From the NCBI RefSeq assembly GCF_014041935.1, contig NZ_CP059491.1, forward strand, positions 4,278,001-4,342,000: a stretch of DNA of 64,000 bases, in the 5' to 3' direction. A program made the position numbers and the translations under genes. The notes under the pieces were generated by a model. That model worked only from the letters and a program-made list of their open reading frames with translations. It was not told the origin of the DNA and did no database searches. This stretch comes from Gordonia jinghuaiqii. Lineage in GTDB: Bacteria > Actinomycetota > Actinomycetes > Mycobacteriales > Mycobacteriaceae. The first letter of the stretch is position 1. The number at the start of each line of letters is the position of its first letter. Below, one piece after another: positions 54,175 through 62,272 of the stretch.

Positions 54175-54972
54175 CTACGAACCGGTGAACACGGGATCCC
54201 GCCGTTCGCGGGCTGCGGCGATCCCCTCCCGGAAGTCGGCGGTCAGCTTGAGCGTCGTCTGATCGTGCCAGTCACGCTCGAGCGCACGCTTGACCTCAGC
54301 GACGACGTCGCCTTGCAGACGCTCCCGGATCGCGTGCACGGCGAGCGGCGCCGCCGCAGCTATCCCCGCCGCCAGAGCATGAGCCTCGTCGACAATCGCC
54401 TCGTCGGCCGCGAGGCGATCGCAGAGACCCATCGCGAAGGCCTCTTCGCCCCGCACGGTGCGCCCTGTCATCAGCAGTTCGCTCGCACGCTGCATCCCCA
54501 CCAGTCGCGGCAGTGTGTACGACAGCGCGAAGCCCTGGCTGAAGCCGAGACGCGAGAAATTCGCGGCGAATCGACTGCTGGCACCGGCGACGCGGAAGTC
54601 CGCGGCCAGCGCGAGTCCCAGGCCACCGCCCACCGAGGCACCCTGCAACGCGGCGACAACAGGCAGCGACCGGGCGAAGAGCCGCGGAACCATCTCGTAC
54701 AGCGGCGAGGAGGCGGCGCCAGGTGCTGCGGTGTCATTGCTGGCGAAGTCCGCGCCGGCACAGAAGTGTCGGCCTCTGCCGACGAGCACGATCGCACGTG
54801 CCCCGCGTGCGCTGAGCTCCTCGAACCCCTCGGCCAAGCGGCCGAGGAGCTCCGCGCTGAGATAGTTATACTTGCCCCTCTCGAAGGTCAACGTACCGAC
54901 GTGGTCGTCGCCGACCTCGGTCTCGATGACGATTTCTGGGTAGTCCTGGCGTTCTTCGTCCACGTGCGACAT
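54175..54972 (-). CDS. Enoyl-CoA hydratase/isomerase family protein 1
   Basis: A 265-aa crotonase. The oxyanion-hole segments are HFCAGADFASND and GASVGGGLGLALAADFRVAG, and SRLGFSQGFALSYTLPRLVG follows. The usual hydratase Glu pair is not obvious, so isomerase, ring hydrolase or carboxylase activity is possible. The ATG at 54972 (MSHVDEERQDYPEIVI) follows GAGAAAGA; the long upstream extension is a shadow of the BVMO gene. It begins 62 bp after the BVMO stop. Confidence 0.88.
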   Translation of the reverse strand: MSHVDEERQDYPEIVIETEVGDDHVGTLTFERGKYNYLSAELLGRLAEGFEELSARGARAIVLVGRGRHFCAGADFASNDTAAPGAASSPLYEMVPRLFARSLPVVAALQGASVGGGLGLALAADFRVAGASSRFAANFSRLGFSQGFALSYTLPRLVGMQRASELLMTGRTVRGEEAFAMGLCDRLAADEAIVDEAHALAAGIAAAAPLAVHAIRERLQGDVVAEVKRALERDWHDQTTLKLTADFREGIAAARERRDPVFTGS

Positions 54973-55034
54973 TCTTTCTCGGTTGCGGCGGTCCTGCGAA
55001 ATCGACTGAGCAGCAGTGCAATTCACGGGTGGGA

Positions 55035-57014
55035 TCACACCCTCGCCGGCTCTCCCACCGTTTCGTAGTCGTCCAGTCCGGCCTTGCCCAGCAATTCCCA
55101 GAACTCGACGAGCTCCCACGGATTGTTGGCGACGACGCGCCCCTTGCCGTTTCGCACGTAGGTGGTGATGTTCGGGAGCGTCCAGATCATCTGCTGATGC
55201 CTCTCCTGAATGGCATCGTTGTACTCCTCGTAGATCTCCCGGCGACATTCGACTTCGGAGACACCCGCCTCGAACATCTCGCGGAAGATCTTCAGGACGT
55301 AGTCGATCTGGCATTCCATGACGAAGATGAATGCGCCTCCGTGACCCAGCTGGGTGTTGGGACCGTAGAGAACGAAGAGGTTGGGGAAGTCCGGGACCAC
55401 GGTGCCGAGGTAAGCCCGGGGGTCGGTGTCGTCCCACGCTTCACGAATACTGAGCCCATCGCGCCCACTGATCGGCAGCGTGGACAGCATCCGGGCGACG
55501 TTGTAACCCGTTGCCAAGATGATGACATCGACCTCGTGGATCTCGCCGTTGCGCGTGTGGATGGCGTTCGCGGTGACATGGTCGATACCATCGTCCGCGT
55601 TGTCGACGAGTGTCACCTCGGGACGCGTCACCGTGCGGAACCATCCGTTGTCCAGCAACATGCGCTTCGCGTACGGCGGGTAGTCGGGGATGACGCGATC
55701 GGCGAGGTCCTGGCGGTCACCCAGCTCTTCACGGATGTATCGCTCGAAGAACCGACGGTGTCCGGCGTTGATCTTGTTGATCGAGAGCGACGTGTCCTCC
55801 CAGTTCGGATCCTTTTGCAGGGACGGATACGTCTTGCTGTCGAAGATCCAGCTGAGCCGCAGTCGGTACCAGTACTGGTACAGCGGAACTTCGCGCATCA
55901 GGAACCGAATGGGATCGGGGACCGGCTTGCGGAACTTCGGGAAGGGCGCGGCCCACTGCCGGCTCCGCTGGAAGATGGTGAGGCTTTCGACTTCGTCGAC
56001 AATAGCGGGGACCAGCTGCATCGCACTCGCGCCGGTGCCCACGACGGCAACCCGTTTGCCTCGGAGATCGAGCGTCGAATCCCACCGAGCGGTGTGGACG
56101 ACAGGCCCGGAGAAGTCGTCGAGGCCCTCGATCTTCGGAATGATCGGTTCGGCAAACGCGCCCACAGCACTGATGAGTGCCGTGGTTCGCACAATTTCCT
56201 CGCTACCGTCCGGATTACGGAGGCGGCTGGTCCACACGTGCTCGGTCTCGTCATACTGCGCCGAGAGAACCTCCGTCGAGAACCGGATTTCCTCGTAGAT
56301 ACCGTTCTTCTCTGCCACTCCACGGAAATACGATGCGATCTCCGATTGCGCAGGGAAGTATCGACTCCAGTCGCCACCGTCAAAGGTGTAGGAATACAGA
56401 TGGCTCGGGGTGTCCACGCTACAACCGGGGTAGCGGTGCGAGTGCCACACACCGCCACTGTCGTCCTGCTTCTCGACGATGATGAACGGAATGCCGGCTT
56501 GCTTGAACTTCACAGCGGCAGAGATGCCCGACATTCCCGCGCCCACGATCAGTGCCTTGAAGCCATCGGGAACGCTCTCCCGAAGTGACACCTCCCGCGG
56601 ATCCATGAACGCATCGAGCCGCGCGCCCATGATCCCCGCGTACTTCTCCGGAATGGGCGAGCCCTCCGACACCGCCATCATCCGCAGCAGCAAGTCCGCC
56701 GAGGGGCGGGGCACAGCGATATCTCCGGTCCTGCGCCAGTCGAGGATCGCTTCGTAGGCGCCTCGGCGGATCTCTGCCTGAATCGACGGCTCGAGACCAC
56801 CGGTGTCGTTGTCGTCGACGCCGCGACTGCGCACCGGGAGGTACGGCGCCTTCAGCCACTGTTCGTCTCCGGTCAACTGGACCAGCACGAGCAGCAACGT
56901 GGGGACGTTCGCCAGCTGAATCGCTTCGCTCAACTGTGCTTCGAAGTCGTCAGCTCCCGACGACGACCCGATCTCGATGTCGTTCGCAATATCGGTCAAA
57001 GCCAATCCTTCCAT
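55035..57014 (-). CDS. Baeyer-Villiger monooxygenase with N-terminal extension (HAPMO-like layout)
   Basis: A 659-aa class B flavin monooxygenase. Residues 1-150 are an N-terminal extension (SIQAEIRRGAYEAILDWRRT region) as in 4-hydroxyacetophenone monooxygenase. The FAD motif is ALIVGAGMSGISAAVKFKQA, followed by GGVWHSHRYPGCSVDTPSHL, the Baeyer-Villiger fingerprint FSGPVVHTARWD, and the NADPH motif VAVVGTGASAMQLVP. VIILATGYNVARML follows. It should insert oxygen next to a ketone carbonyl, giving an ester or lactone. Start ATG 57014; ribosome-binding site weak. It heads the operon with crotonase and ALDH and faces the IclR gene across a shared operator. Confidence 0.92.
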   Translation of the reverse strand: MEGLALTDIANDIEIGSSSGADDFEAQLSEAIQLANVPTLLLVLVQLTGDEQWLKAPYLPVRSRGVDDNDTGGLEPSIQAEIRRGAYEAILDWRRTGDIAVPRPSADLLLRMMAVSEGSPIPEKYAGIMGARLDAFMDPREVSLRESVPDGFKALIVGAGMSGISAAVKFKQAGIPFIIVEKQDDSGGVWHSHRYPGCSVDTPSHLYSYTFDGGDWSRYFPAQSEIASYFRGVAEKNGIYEEIRFSTEVLSAQYDETEHVWTSRLRNPDGSEEIVRTTALISAVGAFAEPIIPKIEGLDDFSGPVVHTARWDSTLDLRGKRVAVVGTGASAMQLVPAIVDEVESLTIFQRSRQWAAPFPKFRKPVPDPIRFLMREVPLYQYWYRLRLSWIFDSKTYPSLQKDPNWEDTSLSINKINAGHRRFFERYIREELGDRQDLADRVIPDYPPYAKRMLLDNGWFRTVTRPEVTLVDNADDGIDHVTANAIHTRNGEIHEVDVIILATGYNVARMLSTLPISGRDGLSIREAWDDTDPRAYLGTVVPDFPNLFVLYGPNTQLGHGGAFIFVMECQIDYVLKIFREMFEAGVSEVECRREIYEEYNDAIQERHQQMIWTLPNITTYVRNGKGRVVANNPWELVEFWELLGKAGLDDYETVGEPARV

Positions 57015-57077
57015 CTGTGGACTCGATCGCAGCGGATAGCAGCGTCAGGGTCTCGGTCGCGTGTGAGCAAGGCAGGT

Positions 57078-57117
57078 GCGTTCGTAATATCGAACGCTCA
57101 CTCGCAATGCTGAACAT
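57078..57117. promoter_or_regulatory. IclR-regulon operator copy 3 (perfect palindrome plus second element)
   Basis: GCGTTCGTAATATCGAACGC (57078-57097) has perfect 7-bp arms around TAATAT. A second related element, CTCGCAATGCTGAACAT, ends at 57117. The site is 64 bp upstream of the BVMO ATG and about 195 bp upstream of the IclR ATG, so it can control both. It is the best copy of the three and probably gives autoregulation. Confidence 0.75.
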
Positions 57118-57292
57118 GCTACTCATGAAGTGTGACCCAGGTCAACAGACACCCAGGAGGTAATCGACAGCTCCAGACGGGCTTTCGACCCCCGAGAAGG
57201 TTCCGGCGACTTCGCCCTACTGCGTGGTACCTTCCGTACGACGTGCCGCATTGTCGGACACTGGAACACGGCGCCTTTAGGGGGACCTTCAC

Positions 57293-58039
57293 ATGTCGAG
57301 CGAAGCCGCAGGGCACGACAGAGCACTGGGCGAACATCGCACCGTCAGTCGAGTGATGGCCATCATCGAACGCGTTCTGGCAAGCGAGCCGAGCGGAATG
57401 AGGTTGGCGGACGTGGCGATATCAATTGACGCGCCGAAGTCTTCCATCCACGGCCTGTGCAAGGGTCTGGTCGCGACTGGTTACCTGCGCGAGGATTCGG
57501 GTCGATACTTTCTGGGGCCGGCGATCTCGAGTCTGCTGGCGGCCGGCAACAACGTGCTCCCGGCCGCGTATCGTTCGGCCCTCCAGGAGCTGACCGAGCG
57601 TTGGGGCGAGACAGCACTGCTCGTCACCCTCGTGGGCGACAGCATCGTGTACGTGGCGAAGGAAGAGCCGGACACGATGGTCCGAGCATCACCTCCGACC
57701 AACACCCGCTTCCCCATGTGGCCTCGAAGCAGCGGAAAGGTCTTTCTGGCCTATATGGAGCCACGCCGCCGTAACGCCTTCCTGGAGAGGACGTTCAGAG
57801 ATCCGGCGGAGCGCGAGAGTGCGCGGCGCGAGGTCGAGGCAATTCCCGCGACACGGATAACCAGTCGCATCGAGGGCGCGGAAGCAGGTGTGGCCACCCC
57901 CGTGATATTCCGGGGTCTTCCGGTCAACACCGCCCTCTCGATCGTCGGGCCCGCCGAACGCATGCGGGGCAAGACCGAACTCATCGCAGAGGATCTGCTG
58001 AAGACCGCTCAGACCCTCTCAAACGAGGTGTCTTCGTAG
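57293..58039 (+). CDS. IclR-family transcription regulator of the island
   Basis: A 248-aa protein. The N-terminal winged helix is HRTVSRVMAIIERVLASEPS, then MRLADVAISIDAPKSSIHGL and YLREDSGRYFLGPAI. The C-terminal GAF-like ligand domain has LVTLVGDSIVYVAKEEPDTM, PMWPRSSGKVFLAYMEP and GVATPVIFRGLPVNTALSIV. It is the only regulator in the island and adjoins the best copy of the shared operator. Its last 31 bp overlap the 3' end of the convergent crotonase gene. Confidence 0.92.
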   Translation: MSSEAAGHDRALGEHRTVSRVMAIIERVLASEPSGMRLADVAISIDAPKSSIHGLCKGLVATGYLREDSGRYFLGPAISSLLAAGNNVLPAAYRSALQELTERWGETALLVTLVGDSIVYVAKEEPDTMVRASPPTNTRFPMWPRSSGKVFLAYMEPRRRNAFLERTFRDPAERESARREVEAIPATRITSRIEGAEAGVATPVIFRGLPVNTALSIVGPAERMRGKTELIAEDLLKTAQTLSNEVSS

Positions 58040-58779
58040 CAGTTGGTGGCGCTGGCAGTCTGCGCCAGCAGAGAAAAGCCCTCGCACACACCAGCGCTCG
58101 GTTCCATCGCGGCCTGCCGAATGAACAGTCGCTTCGTGGTCGCCAGGACATCGCGGTCGAGGGACGCATAGCCGGCCGCCACGTCGATCGCAGCGGTTAC
58201 GACATCCGTCTCCACCGCTCTGTTCACCACGCCACGGGCAACCGCCTCGGCCGCGCCGAGGGGGCGCCCGGTCGTCACGAGTTCAAACGCCAGCGCTCGG
58301 CCCAGCCGCATCGCACTGGGCATGACCATCGACGGCACAATCCCTTTCGGGAGTTCGGGATAGGCGAGAGAGAACCCCGGGCCGGCGATGATCAAGTCCG
58401 CACTCAGGGCCAACGCCGCGCCCGCACCCGATGCCGCGCCCTGGACGGCAGACACGACGGGGATCGCTGCCTTACTCGGAGCCTCGAGAACGTCTGCCAG
58501 GATCTTCGCGCGAGCAACAACCCGATCATGTTGCGAGACAGCGAATTCCTTCGTATCTCCGCCCGCGCAGAAGCTTGGCCCATTCGCAGCCAGGACGATG
58601 GCCCGGATGTCCGCGTCCTCCGCCGACACCCGGAGGGCCCCCAACAACGTGGACAACAGCCGCGTGTTCAACGCATTCCGCTTTTCCGGTCGATCGAGTC
58701 GCAGGATGCGTATCCGACCTCCGTCCACCTCTCGGTCCTCGATCAGCACCCGGCCGCTGTCCATCGCCACTTCCGTCAT
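58009..58779 (-). CDS. Enoyl-CoA hydratase/isomerase family protein 2
   Basis: A 256-aa crotonase. LDRPEKRNALNTRLLSTLLG, the oxyanion-hole segments SFCAGGDTKEF and GAASGAGAALALSADLIIAG, then FSLAYPELPKGIVPSMVMP. The start ATG 58779 follows AAGGAGAGGGA; a 35-codon upstream extension is not supported. It overlaps the IclR gene tail to tail and is about 160 bp after the alcohol dehydrogenase, with a hairpin between them. The exact reaction (hydratase or isomerase) is not clear. Confidence 0.88.
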   Translation of the reverse strand: MTEVAMDSGRVLIEDREVDGGRIRILRLDRPEKRNALNTRLLSTLLGALRVSAEDADIRAIVLAANGPSFCAGGDTKEFAVSQHDRVVARAKILADVLEAPSKAAIPVVSAVQGAASGAGAALALSADLIIAGPGFSLAYPELPKGIVPSMVMPSAMRLGRALAFELVTTGRPLGAAEAVARGVVNRAVETDVVTAAIDVAAGYASLDRDVLATTKRLFIRQAAMEPSAGVCEGFSLLAQTASATNCYEDTSFERV

Positions 58780-58889
58780 TCCCTCTCCTTGCGTGCAAAC
58801 CTGGACTGTTGTGGCAGGTGCCGAAACCGTCCTCGCGTCAACATCATCGGTTGGTGTACCGACAGCGGCCAGCAGGGCATTCACGACCG

Positions 58890-58928
58890 GATCGTGGGGC
58901 CGACGTTCACCCGCCGGCCCCTCCGATC
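58890..58928 (-). terminator. Hairpin after the alcohol dehydrogenase
   Basis: GATCG-T-GGGGCCG pairs with CGGCCCC-TC-CGATC around a 12-nt loop, giving a 12-bp stem with one small bulge, 12 bp beyond the alcohol dehydrogenase stop. Confidence 0.65.
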
Positions 58929-58940
58929 AAGAAGTTCTAC

Positions 58941-60059
58941 TCACAGCGCGTCATGCAAGACGACACCACGAAGGCTCGAGCCGTCGTACATCGCATCCCA
59001 TCCGTCATTGATCTCGTCCAGAGTGAACGTCCTGTTGGCCAACTCGTCGAGTTTCAGACGACCCGCGCGGTAGAGATCGGCCAGCAACGGAACCGCCGTC
59101 GTCGGCGACATCGCGCCGTACAGACAACCCTGAATTCGCTTCTGGAAGATGGGGAACTGGATCAGATCGAGCATGGCAGTGCCCGCGTCCCGACCGGGGA
59201 CCGCGGTGACGACGAGTGTCCCCGCCTTCCGGATGGAATTGAACGCCTGGGCCATGTACTCACCCTTCAGGAGACTCGTCGTGATGATCGCGACATCCGC
59301 GCCCTGACCACCGGTCAACGAACGCGCGAGATCGGCCGCTTCGTCTATGGACGCCACCGCGTCGGTTGCCCCGAACGACAGCGCACTGTTACGCCGGAAC
59401 TCGATCGGATCGGCCGCGATCACGCGAGCCGCGCCCGCATGGTGCGCCCCCTGGACAGCGTTGAGGCCCAGGCCCCCAGTACCCATGACGATGACGACGT
59501 CGCCAGGCGCGACCTCGCCCGCGTTCACGGCGGATCCCCAGCCCGTCGGCACACAGCAACCCAGGAATGCCGCAGCCGTCAACGGGATGTCCTTGCCGAT
59601 GGGGATGCAGCATCGCTCGGGCACGACGCTCATCTGCGAGAAGGTGCCCAGGAAGCATGCCTGTGCGACGTCCTGCCCGTCGAAATGCATCCGATGGGTT
59701 CCGTCGAGCATCGCGCCGGTCGGAATGAGGGCGCCGAGATCACAGAGGTTCTGCATCCCGCGGGCGCACGAACGGCATCGTCCACATCCCGGCACGAATG
59801 CGGTGACGACGTGGTCACCGGGCTTGACGGAGGTCACGCCCGGACCGACGGCTTCGACGATCGCCGAACCCTCGTGCCCTCCACAGTAAGGAAGGTGCTG
59901 CCGCTCGCTGTCTCCGGTGGCGTGGTGTTCGTCCGAATGACACAGGCCGGTGGCGACATTCCGGAGAAGCACCTCGTTCGCCTTGGGCTCGTCGATGTCG
60001 ACCTCGACGACCTCCCACTTCCCGGGGATCTCCATCAGCAGTGCAGCCTTGGACTTCAT
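58941..60059 (-). CDS. Zinc alcohol dehydrogenase, NDMA-dependent type
   Basis: A 372-aa medium-chain dehydrogenase. MKSKAALLMEIPGKWEVVEV and CHSDEHHATGD resemble the nicotinoprotein (NDMA-dependent) actinobacterial group. The catalytic zinc ligands are in GLCHSD and GGHEGSAIVEAVG, the structural zinc in CGRCRSCARGMQNLC, and the NAD fold in VIVMGTGGLGLNAVQGAHHA. It should oxidise an alcohol such as that released from a Baeyer-Villiger ester or lactone. It has its own leader and a terminator on each side. Confidence 0.92.
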   Translation of the reverse strand: MKSKAALLMEIPGKWEVVEVDIDEPKANEVLLRNVATGLCHSDEHHATGDSERQHLPYCGGHEGSAIVEAVGPGVTSVKPGDHVVTAFVPGCGRCRSCARGMQNLCDLGALIPTGAMLDGTHRMHFDGQDVAQACFLGTFSQMSVVPERCCIPIGKDIPLTAAAFLGCCVPTGWGSAVNAGEVAPGDVVIVMGTGGLGLNAVQGAHHAGAARVIAADPIEFRRNSALSFGATDAVASIDEAADLARSLTGGQGADVAIITTSLLKGEYMAQAFNSIRKAGTLVVTAVPGRDAGTAMLDLIQFPIFQKRIQGCLYGAMSPTTAVPLLADLYRAGRLKLDELANRTFTLDEINDGWDAMYDGSSLRGVVLHDAL

Positions 60060-60226
60060 CAGTTTCCTTCCGTTGTTCGTTCTGCGGCGATCGACAGAGC
60101 CAGTGCTCTGTACCGCCTTGCGGCCGGTATCGAGTCTGCTCGGAGACTCCGGCTTGGACCTTTAGGTTGCCCTGGCACGAGATCGGCCTGACATTGGTCG
60201 CGCGTCGACCCGCAAACCAGCGCGAA

Positions 60227-60271
60227 CCGCTCAGGCGCACCGTGCCGGGCTGGCACCGTGCGCCTGAGCGG
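60227..60271 (-). terminator. Strong hairpin after the MHS transporter
   Basis: A perfect 14-bp stem (CCGCTCAGGCGCAC and complement) with further inner TGCC/GGCA pairing, 30 bp past the transporter stop and before the alcohol dehydrogenase leader. Confidence 0.85.
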
Positions 60272-60301
60272 ATCAGCGCGTGAGCGCCGGGTCGAACCGC
60301 A

Positions 60302-61720
60302 TCACGTATTCGCCGACATCGTCGGTCGCTCCGAAGGAATCGTCTCTGCGGTCGGAGCGTCGTCACCGGAGTCATCTGCGTCGATCTCGAGCAGATCATG
60401 CTGCGAGTTGTCGCGAACAGTGGTCATCACGAGAATCGAGACGACGAGGATCGGGAGCACGACCCAGAGGACCGCCCTGCTGCTCCCCGCCGACGCTGCC
60501 ACCGCCGTGGCGATGAACGGTGCGGGCGCAGCGAAGAGCAGATTCGCGCACTGCAGGCCCATGGCCGAACCTGCGAAACGGTAGCGGGTCGGGAACTGCT
60601 CGGCGAAGAGTGCCGGCTGAACGCCCTGGAGCAGCTGAATCGAGCACAACGGCAGCGCGACGATGAGGGTGAGGACCACGAGATTCACGTGTGCCCCGAG
60701 GAGGAAGAAGAGTGCGACGCCGACAAACGCTCCGGCCAGCCCGGCGAACATCGGGAGCCTGCGGCCGCGAATATCACTGATGTGGCCGCCCGCGACGACG
60801 CAGAAGCAGGACATGGTGTTTGCGATCAACAGGATGATGAACGTTGTGTTGCTCGACAGGCCGACGGTTTCTCGCAGTTCGGTGAGGCCATAGACGGACA
60901 CCAGGTAGTAGCTCATCGAGGGGCCGCCCCACACCAGCACCAGCTTCAACACCTCCAGCGGCTGACTCGCGAGCACGGCGAGACCACCACCGTGTCGAGC
61001 ACCTTCACCTGCCGTGGCCTCCTGCTCGGCGAGGAACACCGGGGTCTCATCAAGCTTTCGACGGATGTAGAAGGTCACCGCGATGAGAAGAATGCTGCCG
61101 AGGAACGGGATACGCCAGCCCCACGACTCCCACTGGCTTTCGGTCAGCACCGCGGTGAGGACGACCAGCAGCAGATTTGAGACCGCCTGGCTGATCGGCG
61201 AACCAGCCGCCACGAACGACGCCATCAGGCCACGGCGGTTCTCGTCCGAATGCTCGATGACCATGATCTGATTTCCGGTGATCTCGCCCCCCAACGAGAA
61301 TCCCTGGATAAACCTGAGCGCGACCAGGATCGCCGCGACCGCGATGCCCTTGCCGGTCGGGAGCAGGCCGATGAGGATCGAGCAGCCTCCCATCAGGAAC
61401 AGCGTGGTCACCAGAACAGGTCGTCGGCCGATGCGGTCACCGAGATGACCGAAGACGATCGCACCGAGGGGGCGAGCCGCAAACCCGACGCCGAATGTCG
61501 CGAACGACGCGAGCAGGCCTCCGGTCTCGCCGAGGTCACTGAAGAAGAGCTTCGGGAACAGCGTCGCCGACAAAATTCCGTAGATCGTGAAATCCATGAA
61601 CTCGAGGGCCGACCCGAGCGCGCCACTCACGACGACACGCCTTTGCATCTTCTTGTCCGACTTGGTGACCGGCGGCGCCGAAGCGCTCGTGCCTCGCGCC
61701 GGCGATGGCGATGAATCCAA
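60302..61720 (-). CDS. MFS transporter, MHS type, end gene of the island
   Basis: A 472-aa, 12-helix symporter. SALEFMDFTIYGILSATLFP in helix 1, RPLGAIVFGHLGDRIGRRPV (motif A), and IQGFSLGGEITGNQIMVIEH are MHS signatures. It has a hydrophilic Asp/Glu-rich C-terminus of about 30 aa. A TTG start at 61720 is chosen because GGAGG lies 8 nt upstream. Placement at the island's edge suggests uptake of the growth substrate or an acid intermediate. It lacks the IclR-type operator but has its own direct repeat upstream. Confidence 0.88.
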   Translation of the reverse strand: MDSSPSPARGTSASAPPVTKSDKKMQRRVVVSGALGSALEFMDFTIYGILSATLFPKLFFSDLGETGGLLASFATFGVGFAARPLGAIVFGHLGDRIGRRPVLVTTLFLMGGCSILIGLLPTGKGIAVAAILVALRFIQGFSLGGEITGNQIMVIEHSDENRRGLMASFVAAGSPISQAVSNLLLVVLTAVLTESQWESWGWRIPFLGSILLIAVTFYIRRKLDETPVFLAEQEATAGEGARHGGGLAVLASQPLEVLKLVLVWGGPSMSYYLVSVYGLTELRETVGLSSNTTFIILLIANTMSCFCVVAGGHISDIRGRRLPMFAGLAGAFVGVALFFLLGAHVNLVVLTLIVALPLCSIQLLQGVQPALFAEQFPTRYRFAGSAMGLQCANLLFAAPAPFIATAVAASAGSSRAVLWVVLPILVVSILVMTTVRDNSQHDLLEIDADDSGDDAPTAETIPSERPTMSANT

Positions 61721-62039
61721 GGAAGTTACCTCCGCTAAGTAGCAACGCGGGCGCGCCGCTCAGGTCTGTCATGGGGGTTCGACGCCTCACTCAGAAGTCG
61801 AGATTCTGATCGAAATGCCGTACGCCCATACGTTAAACCGTACGCGAGGACGTGTCAACGGTCACATCCGAGGCCGTTCAAGCGCGCTGTCACGCGCCGC
61901 ATCGCTTCACAGAGCTCCGGCCGACAATCATCGCGAGCAACAACGAGACACGGGCCTGACCTGTGCCTTTTCGCGCAATCGCGTAGAGAAGATGTTTCGC
62001 CGAGCTATCCCACACCACACCTCCGTCGCCGATGTGGTC
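61721..62039. other. Intergenic region upstream of the MHS transporter
   Basis: No intact gene seen. It holds the transporter's leader, the CCGTACGC direct repeats at 61818-61845, and possibly the distal, unrecognisable part of the CDF relic (frames are open but unlike any family). Confidence 0.5.
61818..61845. promoter_or_regulatory. Direct repeat CCGTACGC x2, 20 bp apart
   Basis: Two identical CCGTACGC octamers start at 61818 and 61838, two helical turns apart, with ATACGTTAAA between them. They lie about 100 bp upstream of the MHS transporter start and may be a binding site for a separate regulator. Confidence 0.4.
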
Positions 62040-62246
62040 CCGCTTATCGGCGTCGCCGATACGGGCGAGCGAGTTCACCGGGTTGCCGAGTAGCGAGGTC
62101 CACCACGAGGCGACGAATAAGGACCACTGCCGGAGCGCCATCGGCCGCCGACTCTCCGCGGCGGCAGCGGGGCCCGGGGGTGCGAATGCGAATGTGGTTG
62201 CCACACGTTACGGCCGGCATCTGCGGAGATTCGCCTATGTGGCAAC
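62040..62246 (-). pseudogene. Decayed 5' end of a second CDF metal exporter, with its operator region
   Basis: On the minus strand this repeats, in order, parts of the CDF gene at 36253-37164. TTCGCCTATGTGGCAAC (one change) occurs in the promoter; 33 bp later, as in the intact copy, come the CACATTCGCATTC codons of the His-rich tail. Further on, GGTGAACTCGCTCGCCC precedes a stretch similar to the helix 2 metal-site codons (GACGCCG). The distance between the last two blocks is 117 bp instead of 121, so the frame is shifted. The corresponding short peptide contains PVNSLARIGDAD, against LVNSLALIADAG in the intact protein. Downstream similarity fades. Confidence 0.75.
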
Positions 62247-62272
62247 AGCCCTACCCGCGGCAGCCCGCGGCG

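Noticed and set aside
61890..62204. Minus-strand open frame as a real small protein
   Set aside because: Its order of motifs matches a frameshifted CDF exporter fragment; no ribosome-binding site or independent family.
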